Positions 1 to 11,714 are shown, numbered from the stretch's first letter. The stretch is 64,000 bases of DNA from Prostheceraeus crozeri (GCA_907163375.1 CAJQUW010006857.1:124001-188000); one strand, 5' to 3'. Notes: generated from the sequence alone by a model not told the origin. Numbers and translations: made by a program.

Positions 1-1240
1 TGATATACTGTGCTGTGTATTGCATGTTAGATATTTTGGTATTGTAAAAATTCAAATTTTTTTATTTGAATACAGCGAAACATACAATTTTATTTGAATA
101 TAGCGAAAACATACGTACATTATACTTCCATTTACCCATTTCACAACAATCGCAATTTTTCTAGGTTGACAAACACCTAGTAGCCAAAGATCAAGATTGA
201 TTCATGACTGTTTCAAGGAGCATATAGCAGCTGGAAGTACCAATGTATGATCTGCACTAATTTTTCGCAGTTCACGCCAATCTTCGGTTGTATTTTTCCA
301 TTCCGCTTTGCAACGTAAACAGTATATGTATTTATCCTAAATTGGCTATTTCTGTGGCTGTCTGCTCTTCAGTTTCATTTAAATTCTTCTTGTAGTTGAA
401 GAAGAGGATAATATAAGTCAACTTTGAGAAAGTTTGCATGGCCATGTTTTCTTTCTATTAAGTCGTATTCAATTTTGAGGTTGTGTTCTCTGTTCTCAAG
501 AGAAGTGATGCTGTGAACCTTGGTGTGTGCAGGGTGTAGCACTTTCTTTGAACTAAGGATCACTTTCCGGATTTATTGGCACTTGCATGGCTTTGCAGAT
601 TTTTCACCTTTGCTGGTGCAACTTCTCCGTATTTTAGTCAACAGGTTAATAAAACACAGTAAATCAGTCTGTGAAATGAATCAAAGTGATGATCAGCAAA
701 CAAATTCAAATCCTTTTATCTATTCCTTATAATTTGATGCACTCCTCAGCTCAATTGTAGGACAAGAAGATCGGGGTGATATGGACATGTAGATTGAACG
801 GATTTAGCTACATAGAAAGCTGAAAATCTAGCTTCAATAACAAAATTAGTTTGCATGAATATTTTTCTTATCAATTGTTTCTTTTTTGAAATTATTTTGC
901 AAAGTAAATTCATTGAAGTCCAGTTAAAAGCTTAATTTGAACAAAATTGTGCGTATGAGTCGATTTCTACTCAATTAACTTTATTGTTGAAAAAAGATTT
1001 TCATTTCAAATAATAATGTTTGCATATTTTTTGACATTTAATCTGGTCCAAATTCGAATTAGAAAATTGCTACAGATAGCTTCATTATGAAAATAGAAAA
1101 CATGTATCATGCATGTCCATGTCAGCCCGACTTCAAAAATTAATTTCAAACACCACAAAACCCATGAACTTCGAATGTCTTGACTTACTTGACTTAATTG
1201 CTTAGGCTACGATCGCCCCTTGCTCCCACCAGGCTGCTCC
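1..1240. other. AT-rich stretch without a recognisable gene
   Basis: I see no reading frame with family features, no RNA gene and no clear repeat here. Short open frames on both strands lack recognisable motifs and are best treated as chance. Confidence 0.5.
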
Positions 1241-1247
1241 AACGGCT

Positions 1248-1828
1248 TCAACTTCCCCTATTCTGGGCTTGGCGTTCTGAGGTGCTGATTGGCAGGCCCA
1301 TGTCCGTTCGTATTTGGTCTCTCCATCTTTTCGCTGGTCTTCCGCAGGGTCTTGGGTTGGAGAAGTCCTGCCTGAATGCCCTTGAGACATAGTGATTTGA
1401 CGGTTTTCTCGCTAAGTGGCCAAACCAGCCGAGCCTTCTCTTCAGAATTACATCCACGATGGTGGTGTTCATGTGGAGGTTCCAGCTGATGGTTTCGTTC
1501 GGAATACGATCTCGGATGCTGGTTCCATAGATGACACGTAGACACCTCATTTCGAAGATCTCCAGCTTTCTTTTCTCTTCACTTTTAAGTGCCTATGTCT
1601 CACATGCGTAGATGGCTATAGGCATTGTGAGGGCTTTGTACAGTCTTATCTTAAGAGTACGGCTGACACGACGCTCGTTCCAGATCGATTTTTGCAGACG
1701 GCCAAATGCTTTGAAGATAAAGCTGTCCTTCTTATGATGTCGGACGAGGAATCAGGGACAACGCTGCCTAGAAAAGTAAATTCGTCCACGCTTTCAGCTG
1801 TCGTCCCGTTGATAAGGATGAACCTCGA
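1248..1828 (-). pseudogene. 3' remnant of a non-LTR retrotransposon reverse transcriptase gene
   Basis: Reading the minus strand gives the C-terminal region of a non-LTR reverse transcriptase polyprotein, downstream of the polymerase core. Near 1,828-1,700 is the family's V-D-E-F-T-F-L-G-S motif. Near 1,640-1,550 come LYKALTMPIAIYACET and EIFEMRCLRVI. Near 1,450-1,260 comes RRLGWFGHLARK, then a GRPAKRWRDQI segment. The Trp codon normally after the CET motif is TAG, and the first block is in a different frame from the rest, so the copy is dead. The catalytic ADD region is absent, so this is a truncated 3' fragment. The GRP.KRWRDQI tail is typical of RTE-like and related clades; I do not assign a family more finely. 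Confidence 0.85.
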
Positions 1829-2487
1829 ATGTTGCTTACAATTAATTCTACAATATGACCGATATGATTACGAAATAGAACTGGAAAATATGAATAGCTA
1901 TGCGCAGAAATCATCATTTTCCAAAACTTTGGTTTGACTGCAGTGAAAGTCATTTGCAAAATATTTTACTTCACTGGAAACAAAATAAAATATGTCAAAA
2001 ATTGTGTTATCAATTAAAAGTGCATTATTGTCAATAATTATTTTCAGGTGATTTTCTTGCTACATGTTCAATGACTGGTTCTCATTGTTCATAGCCCAAA
2101 GAAAAAATGTCAGAATATGTCCATCCCCTCTTACCCTACACCGTATTAATTAGAATTTTACTCAGCAACATCATTATTAAGCTGCAGCTCATCACAGTAG
2201 TTACTACTCCTCTGATTAGGGAATTGCAAAGCTTCTCAAAGCTTTTCTAAAACGCAACTTAGCAAGACCAAAGATCAGCCGTTCAACGCGAGCTAACTTG
2301 GATTTCCCTGGCTTCCAATTTTGGGAATGAGGTTCAACTACAGGTTTGTTCAGCAAGAATTTAGTCTTTATGTTTTATAAATTCTACATTTGGCTCAAGT
2401 TTAGCTTTATTACAACTTAATTCAGCAGCACCTGCACCTTGGCTTTGATATAACTCCTACGTGCTGGCGTTATTCCTCAACTCAGCA
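1829..2487. other. Intergenic DNA, nothing recognised
   Basis: No gene, RNA or repeat is supported here apart from short chance frames. Confidence 0.4.
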
Positions 2488-2635
2488 GAATTCCGTCCAT
2501 GTCAAAAATTGTGACTCTAAACTTAGTGATTTTAACCCAATTAGCAAAAGCATACAAAATTTCATTTTTGCCGAATTTCTGTGAAAGTCTCATTTTCGGC
2601 CTCGTTCCCTGCAGAAACTCGTTCTGACCGGACAT
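2488..2635. mobile_element. Diverged, internally deleted relative of the 49.7-50.5 kb foldback element
   Basis: The segment near 2,577-2,630 (ctgtgaaagtctca, then cctcgttccctgcagaaact) closely matches the outer right end of the foldback at 49,737-50,456. The part near 2,490-2,535 (catgtcaaaaattgtgactc) matches a more internal part of the same arm. The DNA between the two blocks is much shorter here, which indicates an internal deletion. No target duplication is evident. Confidence 0.7.
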
Positions 2636-2814
2636 TTTCGACTTTTGGAATGTTTCGATAGAATAATGGCAGTTGATGCCTCAGACGTTAATAGTTGTGT
2701 CACATTGAAAGAGGAAAGAATTTTTAGTTTACAGAATTCATTATTCCTGACTGCTGAGTGCATGGCGAGAGATCGAGCAACCATGTACTCGTTCATGTTT
2801 TATGCATTTACCAT

Positions 2815-3190
2815 TAACAACAATGAAATTTAATTAACGATGGATCAAATTGCCATGCAAAAGATGTGCGGCTGGTAGGATTCAAACCAACGACCACGGT
2901 TAACTAGACCTGTGCTCTAACCAACTGAGCTACGAGCCACTTACGCGACTCCGTCAATTGGCAGGATCAAGCCCTCACCACCACACATCAGTTTGTCAAG
3001 GCAATAATAATCAATGAATAAATAACACGTCACAATTATGACCGCCGACATTAGGGCAAGTAGCGGGGGATCGATTGTTCACCAAAAGCATCTTAAACCA
3101 TGTCGTGAATGCAAATAACAACAGTGAAATTGAATAATAAACGATAGATCAAATTGCCATGGAAAAGATGTGCGGCTGGTAGGATGTCAC
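2815..3190 (-). mobile_element. tRNA-derived SINE region bounded by about 70-bp direct repeats
   Basis: A segment at about 2,815-2,885 (core 'gatcaaattgccatg' then 'aaaagatgtgcggctggtag') recurs in the same orientation at about 3,118-3,187 with few changes. The first copy runs into a complete tRNA-like sequence on the minus strand; the second stops 4-5 bases into it. This fits a SINE with a tandem or nested second, truncated copy. The 3' body to about 3,110 has no recognised domain. Confidence 0.6.
2867..2940 (-). other. tRNA-like SINE head, not a functional tRNA
   Basis: On the minus strand the D arm (TAGCTCAGTTGGTTAGAGC), an anticodon-type arm and a T arm (TTGGTTTGAATCC) are all in place, so the polymerase III A and B boxes can be seen. 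Three flaws argue against a real tRNA. The acceptor strand has an extra base near position 7, the anticodon stem pairs poorly (GGT/ACC only), and the invariant T-loop C is T. The loop would read AGT, a Thr anticodon, if taken at face value. Confidence 0.65.
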
Positions 3191-3379
3191 TGATGAATGA
3201 CACTGACCAACATCAATGCTTCTGGAATTATGTTTCCTTATGTCAGCAGGGCAGTTCTTGAATCCTAGAAGGATCTCTGAATGAACAAATCGTTTAGGAC
3301 GGGAGATAATGGTAGCTCCTAACGGGGGCGGTTATAGGCAAGGTTAAAGGATTCCCATTGGAATCCAATGGTAAAATTC

Positions 3380-3772
3380 AAGAAATATCTATAGATTGTG
3401 AAACACTTGGCAATTTTCGCACATTTTCTTTTGCAGATTGCCATGAAATTTGAAACATGATTGAATTCAGAACATCAACTTCGGTATAAAAGTTGAAGTC
3501 AGTCACATGAATCAATATTTGATGTCTGAGAGCCTCTACAAAATGACTAAATTTTATGTTTTGACTTAATTTTTGTCCTTTTACTCATTTTGGAGAGGCT
3601 CTCAGACATCAAATACTGATTCATGTGACTCACTTCAACTTTAATATCGAAGTTGATGTTCTGAACTCAATGATGTTTAAAATTTCATGGCCTTCTGATA
3701 AATAGTTTCTTTTCTGCAAATGGAAATGTACGAAAATTGCCAAGTGTTTTACAATCCATAGATATTTCCCGA
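3380..3772. repeat. Foldback (MITE-like) palindrome of about 390 bp
   Basis: The left arm, about 3,380-3,553, is the inverted copy of the right arm, about 3,592-3,772. Matching blocks include 'gatgtctgagagcctct' against 'agaggctctcagacatc', and 'gtgaaacacttggcaatttt' against its complement. The spacer is about 38 bp. The whole could fold into a long hairpin. There is no coding capacity. A smaller palindrome (ccattggaatccaatgg) flanks it on the left at about 3,356. Confidence 0.8.
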
Positions 3773-4430
3773 CGATAGATATCCATAGATATTTTCCATA
3801 GATATCCATATCCATAGATAACTCCTGGACTGGTTAGTCCTCTGCCATCACACTTTTACTTTTGATCAATGCTCGCCATAACTAAAGTTGAACTGCTATA
3901 GGAGCCTATTGAATAATTAATCGTATAAATTATCTCATCAAATTTCATGAGTTTCTCATGAAATTCTCATTAATAAATTTGAAGTTGCTCTTTCGTACTC
4001 CTGAATTTAGTTTTCTGGCAATTAATTATTATTGAGCCTTTTTAGTCCCACTGCACTACGTTGCCCCCGAACATTTCCACGTCATGTCCACAATACTGAA
4101 CCATTGTAGTTATTACGATAAGATATTTAACTGTGATCTTTATTTTCAACATCTAATTGCAAAGTCAAATTATACATTTCGAGAAGGCTGTTGCATATTA
4201 TCGCTTTTTATCCTTTATAAAATAAACTTGGTGACTTCTATAAAGATTGATTAAGCTTTCTCATGAATCTTTCCTTTCGCGGCTAGCATGCATGCCTTAC
4301 TACTTATAAACTTACTTTCACAAAACGTCATGAATGCTCATGATTTTCCTATGAACGCATCATGATGAGATATCATCCTCATGAATTTTCTCATTACCAC
4401 TCATTATATTCTCATCAAAACATCATGAGT
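3773..4430. repeat. ATCCATAGATAT repeats and a TCATGA-rich tract
   Basis: Positions 3,770-3,822 hold short tandem variants of 'atccatagatat'. From about 3,940 to 4,435 the motif TCATGA / CTCATGAA recurs many times at irregular spacing. The same motif is dense inside both arms of the adjacent inverted-repeat element (4,740-4,860 and 12,545-12,680). No coding frame is supported. Confidence 0.55.
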
Positions 4431-6700
4431 TCACGTTTCTGTAGTTTGATATCTATCGCATGCTGCATTAAGTTTACAAGAAAATAGCTTGCGAAATGAC
4501 TATAGGTTTGTGCGCTATGTGTTGACCACCAACCCAATAGTAAATAACATCGAGTAGGTGAGAGGGCCTTTTTCGAAACCAAGACTATTTAAGAATCAAT
4601 TGTTTATTCGGGATGAAACTTGTGTGGAAATCGTCTGAACATGCACTGCCAGCAAGAGGTTCTGCGACGAAGATTACAATCGCGCTTTCTTGACTGCAAA
4701 AGTACATAAAGTAGATGCGCTTTGAAGTACACCCTCACGAACATTTTTCATGATAACTCATGAAATTTAATGTGGATTCATGAGATTTTTATGAGAGCCC
4801 ATGAGGTTGTGATGAGTCTCATGATATTCTCATAATATCACAATATATGATATTATTATAAATGGGTCATTCCATGCCACTTCAACCAAACCGTGTGGCT
4901 GACTTTCTCGAAATCTGATGAAACTCACATATTATCTTATACTGGGTATAACTACATGATTCCTGAAATATTTCCGCTCAATTATACCTTAAAGTACATT
5001 TAAATACCCTTTTAAGTTGAGATAAATCGCCAATTTTGACAAATTTAAGAAAAACCAAGTAAATTTCCAAAGTCTGTTGTTCTGGTCTCATTGCGAAACA
5101 GATGTTCAAATTTTGACCGACGATCATTCAAGATTCTTACTTGGATTGGTGAATTTGTAATCGGTCGTACTCAGAGGGTTCTAATTTCTGGATCTCTATC
5201 TGACTCTCTCCCAGTTGTAAGTGGCATTCCCCAAGGGTCAGTAATCGGCCCTTGGCTTTTTCTGATTTACGTCGATGACATCACGACTGTGACCGTGGAT
5301 GACTGTGTTATTCGTCTTTTTGCTGACGATGTCAAAGCATATCAATCAAGCCCCGATGGAAATTTCACTGACCTAGCTCAAACGCTTTTCAATATCTCTA
5401 ACTGGTCACATACTTGGCAACTCAATCCTTCATCAGAAAAATCCAAAGTTATCACATACAGAGACAATGGTGCTGATCAGTCGTACTTTATCAATGATGT
5501 TCCGCTTAATCGTTCGTTTGAAGTTCGCGATCTCGGCATTCAATTTTCTGCTGATCTTTCCTTTTCCTCTCATTGTCATCTCATTTCTTCTAAAGGTTTA
5601 TCACGTGCTTATCTTTTGTTAAAGTCATTTTCCTCAAACGACCCCGAGGTTCTAACCAAGGCCTACTGTTCCTTCGTGCGACCAATTGTGGAGTATTGCA
5701 CTCAAGTATGGAATCCTCAACTAATAAAGGACATAAAGCAGGTTGAAAAAGTGCAACGTTTCTTCACCAAAGTTGTTTGTCGCCGTGCTTGCCTTAATTG
5801 TGATAGTTATTCCTCACGTCTCGTTTCGTTAAATCTCATTTCCCTGGAAAAAAGAAGGATTTATTTTGACTTAGTTTTTGTATGCAAATTACTGACTGGA
5901 TTGGTGGATATTCCTTACGAAGACTTTTTTGTCTTGAAATCTGAACCCATGAGAACACGCGGCCATTCAAAAAGATTGCTTCCCACTGATCGTCACAACT
6001 GCAACATACGCAAACATTTCTTTACCCATCGTATAATCAGAGTGTGGAATTCTCTGCCTGAGAATGTCACTAATTCTCCTTCTCTCCGTGACTTCAAATC
6101 TAATATTGCTTCTTTTGACTTTTCACCGCATTGCAAAGTTTATAATTAGATGTTTTTGTTAATTAGGCTCATAGTAAGCGTTCTCCGGAACCATTGTAGC
6201 CTTTTGCTTCATGCAATAAAGTATATAATTATTCCTTTTTCATTAAGATCTATATTATATGTATGATCTATCGGAGTTTTCAAATAGTATAGAGAATTTT
6301 TTTACATGACCTTGAGTATTCAAAATATTTTGAACAAAAATCAAAAAAATGCATTTCTTTGAAAAATTATAGAAAATTATAGAACATTCTATAATTTAAT
6401 CGGCTGCACATATCAACTATCCTGTCCTTAGACATGCGTAGAAAAATTGTTTGAAAAATCCACGTAGCATAGATATGCCATTTTTACCTTGTTAAAGTTG
6501 GCTTAGTTTTGAAATTTGCACATCTTTGACCAATTCCTGCCAAATTCTCTTCAACCAAAATTTGATTTTTTATGATTGATCAGTAGCAACTGGGAATCAA
6601 TAATAAGTATGTAAAAAATCATAACCCGTTTCTGATTAGAAGATGAGTAAAAATTTAAACTAGTATTGACTAGCACTTCTTGTGATAAAACGACCGCGTA
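4431..6700 (+). repeat. Left terminal inverted repeat, interrupted
   Basis: This arm pairs with 11,715-12,983. It is interrupted at 5,135-6,244 by a non-LTR retrotransposon. Its inner limit is near 'cttcttgtgataaaac' at about 6,680-6,695, whose complement lies at about 11,730-11,745. Confidence 0.8.
5135..6244 (+). pseudogene. 5'-truncated non-LTR retrotransposon (CR1/Jockey-like RT) with target duplication
   Basis: An open frame runs to a stop at 6,147-6,149. It carries the reverse-transcriptase motif VVSGIPQGSVIGPWLF, then IYVDDI, and the catalytic LFADDVKAY. The C-terminal region follows: FVRPIVEYCTQVWNP and a terminal RIIRVWNSLPENV, typical of CR1/Jockey-type elements. The endonuclease and the first RT blocks are missing. 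The frame upstream of 5,135 is arm sequence and not part of the protein. Both insertion ends are visible: 'aagat' at 5,130-5,134 recurs at 6,245-6,249, and the other arm shows a single uninterrupted 'ttcaagatctata'. The 3' end is AT-rich (gcaataaagtatataatt) without a long poly(A). Confidence 0.9.
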
Positions 6701-8259
6701 ACTAGTATTGAATTACTTAATTGAAATTAAGTATTTACACTTTATTAAGTTTCCCGTTCAAGCACACATATATAGATACATGTAAGCTATGTGCATCATA
6801 AAGATTTTCATGAATTTATGAACCGTGCCCAATTTATTTTTGGTCTCTATTGAGTAGAGCAAAATGATGTTAAGTTAAGTTCCCGTTCTGAAACTTAATG
6901 ATTTTGGCTATTGTTGTTTAAATTACATAACGACCAAGCACTATCAATGAACAAGTTAATTTTCGGACGATGGGTAGCGTTATCCCCTTCTGTGTGATGT
7001 CACACTTTCAAGTGACATCCCAGGTGTATTGGGAGAGGTTTTATTTTAGAGAATTATCAGATAATGTGATGATTTGTAGGCTGGGTGTGTGACATCCTAT
7101 CCCCCGTTTCGCTTGGACGGTCGGAAGTTCCAGGCTTCAACGCAGCAGCAAAAAATTTAGGGAAGTCCGCTATTATGTTTAACTCCTACATCAATGCAAG
7201 GTCCACCAGCGAATCGATCGTGTTTTGGATTACGTGATTTCTCTTTTCCTTTTTTTTATTTAAACTGCGCATCACTATTCGTCACATATGACTCATTTAA
7301 TGGGAGTGGGATGATATCAACACTATACAGTGAATGGATTGCACAACTATCCCACTTTTACTTCACGCGGTGTTTCTATCAATCATTCGTTCTTCTTTGA
7401 TCCTACGAGCCGGGCGGAGGATTTCAAATGCTGTAACCTGTAAGTGATCTTAGCAGTACTATTGTTCAAGAATTTCATATGAATAAGAATTCTCATGTAA
7501 GATGCCGCTTTCAACACGTATAGTAAAAGATTTTAATCAGTTAAAGTATCTTTATTCATATCAATGTATCAATATAAATTTTGAGTAATTCATTGTTAAA
7601 TTTCTTGTGATTGAAATAAGCAAATTTCATCATTCGTATCAATTGATTACATTCTCGTAAACTTGAAGATACGAGTATTTCAAGCATATCGCGTTTTTGT
7701 GACAACAATCATGGTGCGATTAAAAAAATGGTTTTTTTCTACGAGGGTAGATTTAAGGAAGGCCGTCTTTAATTCAAGGCTGTGACACGCAAATTTTCAC
7801 CGGGAGCTTTTAGGCCGATATGTCGAATATGGCCTGTCTGTAGTAATTTTTTCTCTAAGTAGAAATCTTATACCCTGAACTAATACTATGATATATTCAC
7901 ACACTCTTAATGTTATGATTTAAGCTATACCCTCATATTGCACTAATATCAACTGTCGCGCTTTCAAATTTTGCCTTAGTATACACACTCGACTTTCTAT
8001 CTTAAAAATTATTAGTTTTTGAGTTTTGGTACATTAGTACAATTGGATCACAAAAATGCAATTAAGTAAAACTTTAATCAAATCTTAACGTTATAGTCTC
8101 TTTATAGAATTACAATTATTGCGAGTATCAGCATAATAAATAGTGTATGTATGTACATCTATGTAGACAGCCGTTCAGTTGACAAGTGTAAAAATGAATT
8201 AAAGTATTCTCTACTAAATATTATAAATTATTAGTTGCTACTGTCTCATTGTAGATGAA
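6701..8259. other. Interior of the inverted-repeat element, no gene recognised
   Basis: Short frames occur, for instance near 7,194-7,400, but none shows family motifs. The last 60 bases end in 'cattgtag', a possible splice acceptor for the gene that starts at 8,260. Confidence 0.4.
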
Positions 8260-9475
8260 ATGTGTTCAATCGGTGAGCATTTATCGCTGAAATGCAATGA
8301 AACGACATACACCTCTGTGTCTTCAATTGAACTATTACAGGATAATTTGAAAGAAATAATTTCTTTGGGGACTGGCATTGAGAAAGAATACCTAGCGACC
8401 ATATGTGATCACCATATGATGCAATATGATACTTGCTACTCTTCACGTATAGTTAATTGTTGAAACATACTGAGAAAACATCGGAAATCAGTCAGGACCA
8501 ATTTAACAACTATTACTATGGCACACCACGAACAATTTTAGCAATTGATACCGGGCAAGAAAATATGCTACAACTGTTTGAAGGCTTTGAAAACTAGTGA
8601 ATCAGGAAGCAGTAACGGTAGTACTGGAAATCAGTATGAGTCTTACACACCCGGAAATGTTGTAGATGAAAATCTATTCAGAATTAATCAAGTGCTCGAT
8701 ACATGTGAAGTTTCGCCAATTCGAAAACGCAGATTGTCAGGACAACAACTTCAATATAAAATCACTTCAAAAGCTGAGGAAGTTGTTAACACTCGTTCCG
8801 GATTATTACACACACCAGGATATAATGAACATCTTTGGTGTTACACAATATGTAGCAAGAAAATCAAAAGAACTGCTTCAAGAAAAGGGCATTCTCGGTA
8901 TACCGGACAGTATCGAAAAGAACCAGGTATCCAAGATACCCGATGAGGTGAAAGTTGAGGTCAGAAACATCTGTCAAAGCATTTCGATTAAGTTCAGACA
9001 AGACAGGAACCGTGTACAATTTATCCAAAGGTACTGAAAGGTGAGTAAGTACGTAGTTGACATGCATATATTGAAATTACCGTCTTAGTACACCGCATAT
9101 GGTACTATTTATTTCACGTTATCTAATTTGCAAATGAATGGAGATTACCGGTATGTCATGCTCAAAAATCTTGTTCCAATCTAATAACGCCTATATACGC
9201 ATTCTTTTTAATTTTTTAGTGACATTGTACAGCAAGATTTCGACGAAGTTGTCAATTGTGAACCAAACGACTGGGTAATTGTCTCCTACTTTGGTGAAGA
9301 ATTTCCATGCCAAATTTTGAAAAGTGAAGGCAATATTGCGACAATTAAAACTTCATCGAAAGCAGGCCCTCAGTGCTTCCGGTATCCCGATTCCCCGGAC
9401 ATTCATCAATACCCTCTGATGGACATTGTTAGAAAAATCCAGGAACCCCTCTTGGTTAATTCAAGAGGAATATAG
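8260..9475 (+). pseudogene. Internally deleted gene of an uncharacterised transposon-type protein family
   Basis: Three blocks can be read. The N-terminal block has Cys/His pairs (ICDHHMMQYDTC; PGKKICYNCLKAL, about 8,548-8,590). A helical block follows (QKLRKLLTLVPDYYTHQDI, then FGVTQYVARKSKELL) and continues to about 8,975. A C-terminal block resumes one frame over at about 8,978 (SSDKTGTVYNLSKGTE), is spliced at a GT..AG intron 9,041-9,219, and ends with DWVIVSYFGEEFPCQIL and a stop at 9,473. From memory the family (large proteins of invertebrate repeats) has several hundred residues between the second and third blocks; these are missing. Frame changes also occur near 8,460-8,545 and 8,650-8,750. 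It may be the decayed gene of the host inverted-repeat element, but that is inference. Confidence 0.6.
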
Positions 9476-9861
9476 AAAATAGTTTAATGCAGAACAATGG
9501 ACCTACTTTTGCAGTAAGGGAACTTTGGCAGGCTTGAAATTGGTCATTGCATAATGATATAACAATTCCTCGACAGCATAAAATTTTTACTGATCAAATC
9601 AAGGATCTCTTCAATAATCATTAATCAAGAATAATTGAACATAAAATTGCGCAAGAAATAATTGAGTCTGCCACCATTACTTTCACCTGCCCCAGTCGCT
9701 CTTCTCCAATATAACTCCTAAAAGTATGTGTAGGCCTATAGATATCAAATTTTATTCTACAGTCTGTTTCAATTTACCTCTCATACTCAATATTTTTGTT
9801 GCTAAAACGAATTATAGTATAAAAGCTATTTCCAGGTCATCTAGCGGAACTCAAACGTATA

Positions 9862-10010
9862 CGATTAAGATAAATTGTGCACAGTCAAGCCTTGTGGTAA
9901 GGTGGCGAGGCGTGCATGAAGATATTGGCCCTTACAGTGCACTTTTTTCCAATGGAGACTTAATGCGAGATTCCAAGATGGGCACGTGAAAATGTTGATT
10001 CATACTGTGC
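9862..10010 (-). pseudogene. Inverted fragment of a Tc1-type transposase gene
   Basis: The plus strand here, beginning 'aaattgtgcacagtcaagcc', matches the reverse complement of about 10,930-11,100 inside the neighbouring Tc1 transposase, at roughly 65-70% by eye. It therefore encodes, on the minus strand, the block around the second catalytic Asp. It is a separate diverged copy in opposite orientation. Confidence 0.65.
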
Positions 10011-10207
10011 TAACATGCGCTGTTCTCGAACACTGTTTCGACTTGTTATCTTGTCTGCAATCTGGCTCACGTGATTGTTTACGGTAATCTTACTCCAAGC
10101 TGATTGGTCAATTTTGATTTGATGTCTCTTCAGTTGGGAGATTTCAGAAAAATCTCATCACACTGGTGATTGAGGTGATTCAGGCAGGTTGTAACCTGAT
10201 CGTAGCA

Positions 10208-11336
10208 ATGCCGCAAGGAAAGGACCTCGCAAACAGCAAAGTTGCTGAAATAACGACCTTGTTGAAGAATACGGACTATTCACGCCGAGAAATAGCTCGT
10301 AGAACAGGAATTAGTAATTTTTCAGTGTCGAGAATTGCTAGGATGAAGACCAACGGACATTATGTAGGCCATCGAAAAGGAAGGTGTGGTAAGAAAAAAG
10401 CCACTAGTAGTGCAGATGTCCGCTTCTTAGTTCGTGAAGTGAAGAAAGACTATGGTGTTACAACTGCCAAGCTTCGAAAGCGGTTACAAGATGCAGGGAC
10501 CAACGTCAGTCGAACAACTGTGTGGCGGAGGTTGAAGGAAATGAAGTGCGAATCCAAGAAGCCCAGAAAGGTCCCTCCCTCTACTTACTTACCAAAGCGA
10601 TGAAACAAAAGAGACATCAGTTTGCTCTTGATCACGCTGGTTGGACTTCTGAGGATTGGAAAGGGGTAAGTGAATGTATGAATTCATTTTGTTCTGAATT
10701 TTCATGAGAAATATTGACTTGAGAATTTTTCCAATTTTTCGCCTTTTTTATTATTTTTCTTTCTTTTACAGCTCAGGTGGCCTTTAGCGATGAATCGTCT
10801 ATTGAGGGCTCGTCAGTCCGTCCTAGGAGAGTCTGGACAGCTTCCTCATCGAAGACTCCCTCAGAACCACGTTTGAAACATCCAGTCAAAGTTATGATGT
10901 GGGGCATTATGAGTGCTGAAGGAGCCGGACGACTTCACGTATGCGAGGGGAGCATGAATCAACATTCGTATCTGCACGTCTTGGAGCCTCGTGTGAGACC
11001 TCAAATGGAGCAATGGAGTTCTTCTGGGGTTAACATCTTTATGCACGACTCGGCACCGTGCCACAAGGCTAGACTGTGCACAAATTATCTGAATCAAATC
11101 AATCTGGATGTTTTGAAATGGCCTGGAAATTCGCCAGACCTCAATCCTCTGGAGACACTTCGGGGGATACTGAAACAGAGACTTTGTGAATATGATTTGC
11201 CTACTGAACCGACATTAATTGCAAAAATTGTACACATGATGTATCCCTTACCGAAACATGTGAAAAGTTAGTAGATTCCATGCAAAAAAGAATTCAAGCA
11301 GTGATTAAAGTACGAGGAGGACATACCCGGTTTTAG
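10208..11336 (+). pseudogene. Tc1/mariner transposase with a small intron, frameshifted
   Basis: The start is the ATG at 10,208. The N-terminal half has the paired-like helix-turn-helix (EIARRTGISNFSVSRI) and a second one (TTAKLRKRLQDAGTNVSRTT). After a frameshift near 10,570 comes KQKRHQFALDHAGW. A GT..AG intron at 10,666-10,776 then joins DWKG to VAFSDESSIEG, keeping the frame, which supports real splicing. The catalytic residues are visible: D in FSDES, D in FMHDSAPCHK, and E in NSPDLNPLE, giving DD34E. Another frameshift near 11,235 precedes the end, KLVDSMQKRIQAVI to the stop at 11,334. Dead copy; I found no Tc1 inverted ends around it. Confidence 0.85.
10666..10776 (+). other. Intron in the Tc1 transposase gene
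   Basis: The donor is 'ggg|gtaagt' and the acceptor follows a pyrimidine tract at 'ttttacagctcag|gtgg'. Removing these 111 bases joins the codons of a conserved WK..V.FSDES block in frame. Confidence 0.7.
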
Positions 11337-11714
11337 CTTGAAATCTGTTCTGCCTTCGAGTCTATTTTTTCATTTACAGCAATTTGTGGCATTTAATTTT
11401 AATACATGAGTTACATCAGTTCTTTTAATTACTTGTCTGTCGACATAAAACACTATAATAGCGCCTCAAACTTCCAGGAATAGTTTGGATATAGTTTAGA
11501 TACTATGACTTGCATGAATCTGCAAAAATATGTTGTGTGAGAAGTAAATTGAAACAGACTGTACATAGAATCGATTTTGGAGAGTACTCATTTCATTATC
11601 CACTAGCTGTATATTTTCGTTGTGTTTCTATTGCTGTATATAGACGTGTATTAGAAGTTATATCAATTCGATGTTTTAGCCTTGTGTATGTTCTGAATAG
11701 AAATGTTTACTTGC
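11337..11714. other. Interior of the inverted-repeat element, nothing recognised
   Basis: No coding, RNA or repeat signal is supported. Confidence 0.4.

Noticed and set aside
2867-2940. A functional tRNA-Thr gene on the minus strand
   Set aside because: Extra acceptor base, weak anticodon stem, changed T-loop C, and a duplicated flank all point to a SINE head.
5091-5134. First residues of the reverse-transcriptase frame as part of the protein
   Set aside because: This stretch is arm sequence of the surrounding element and occurs without the retrotransposon in the other arm.
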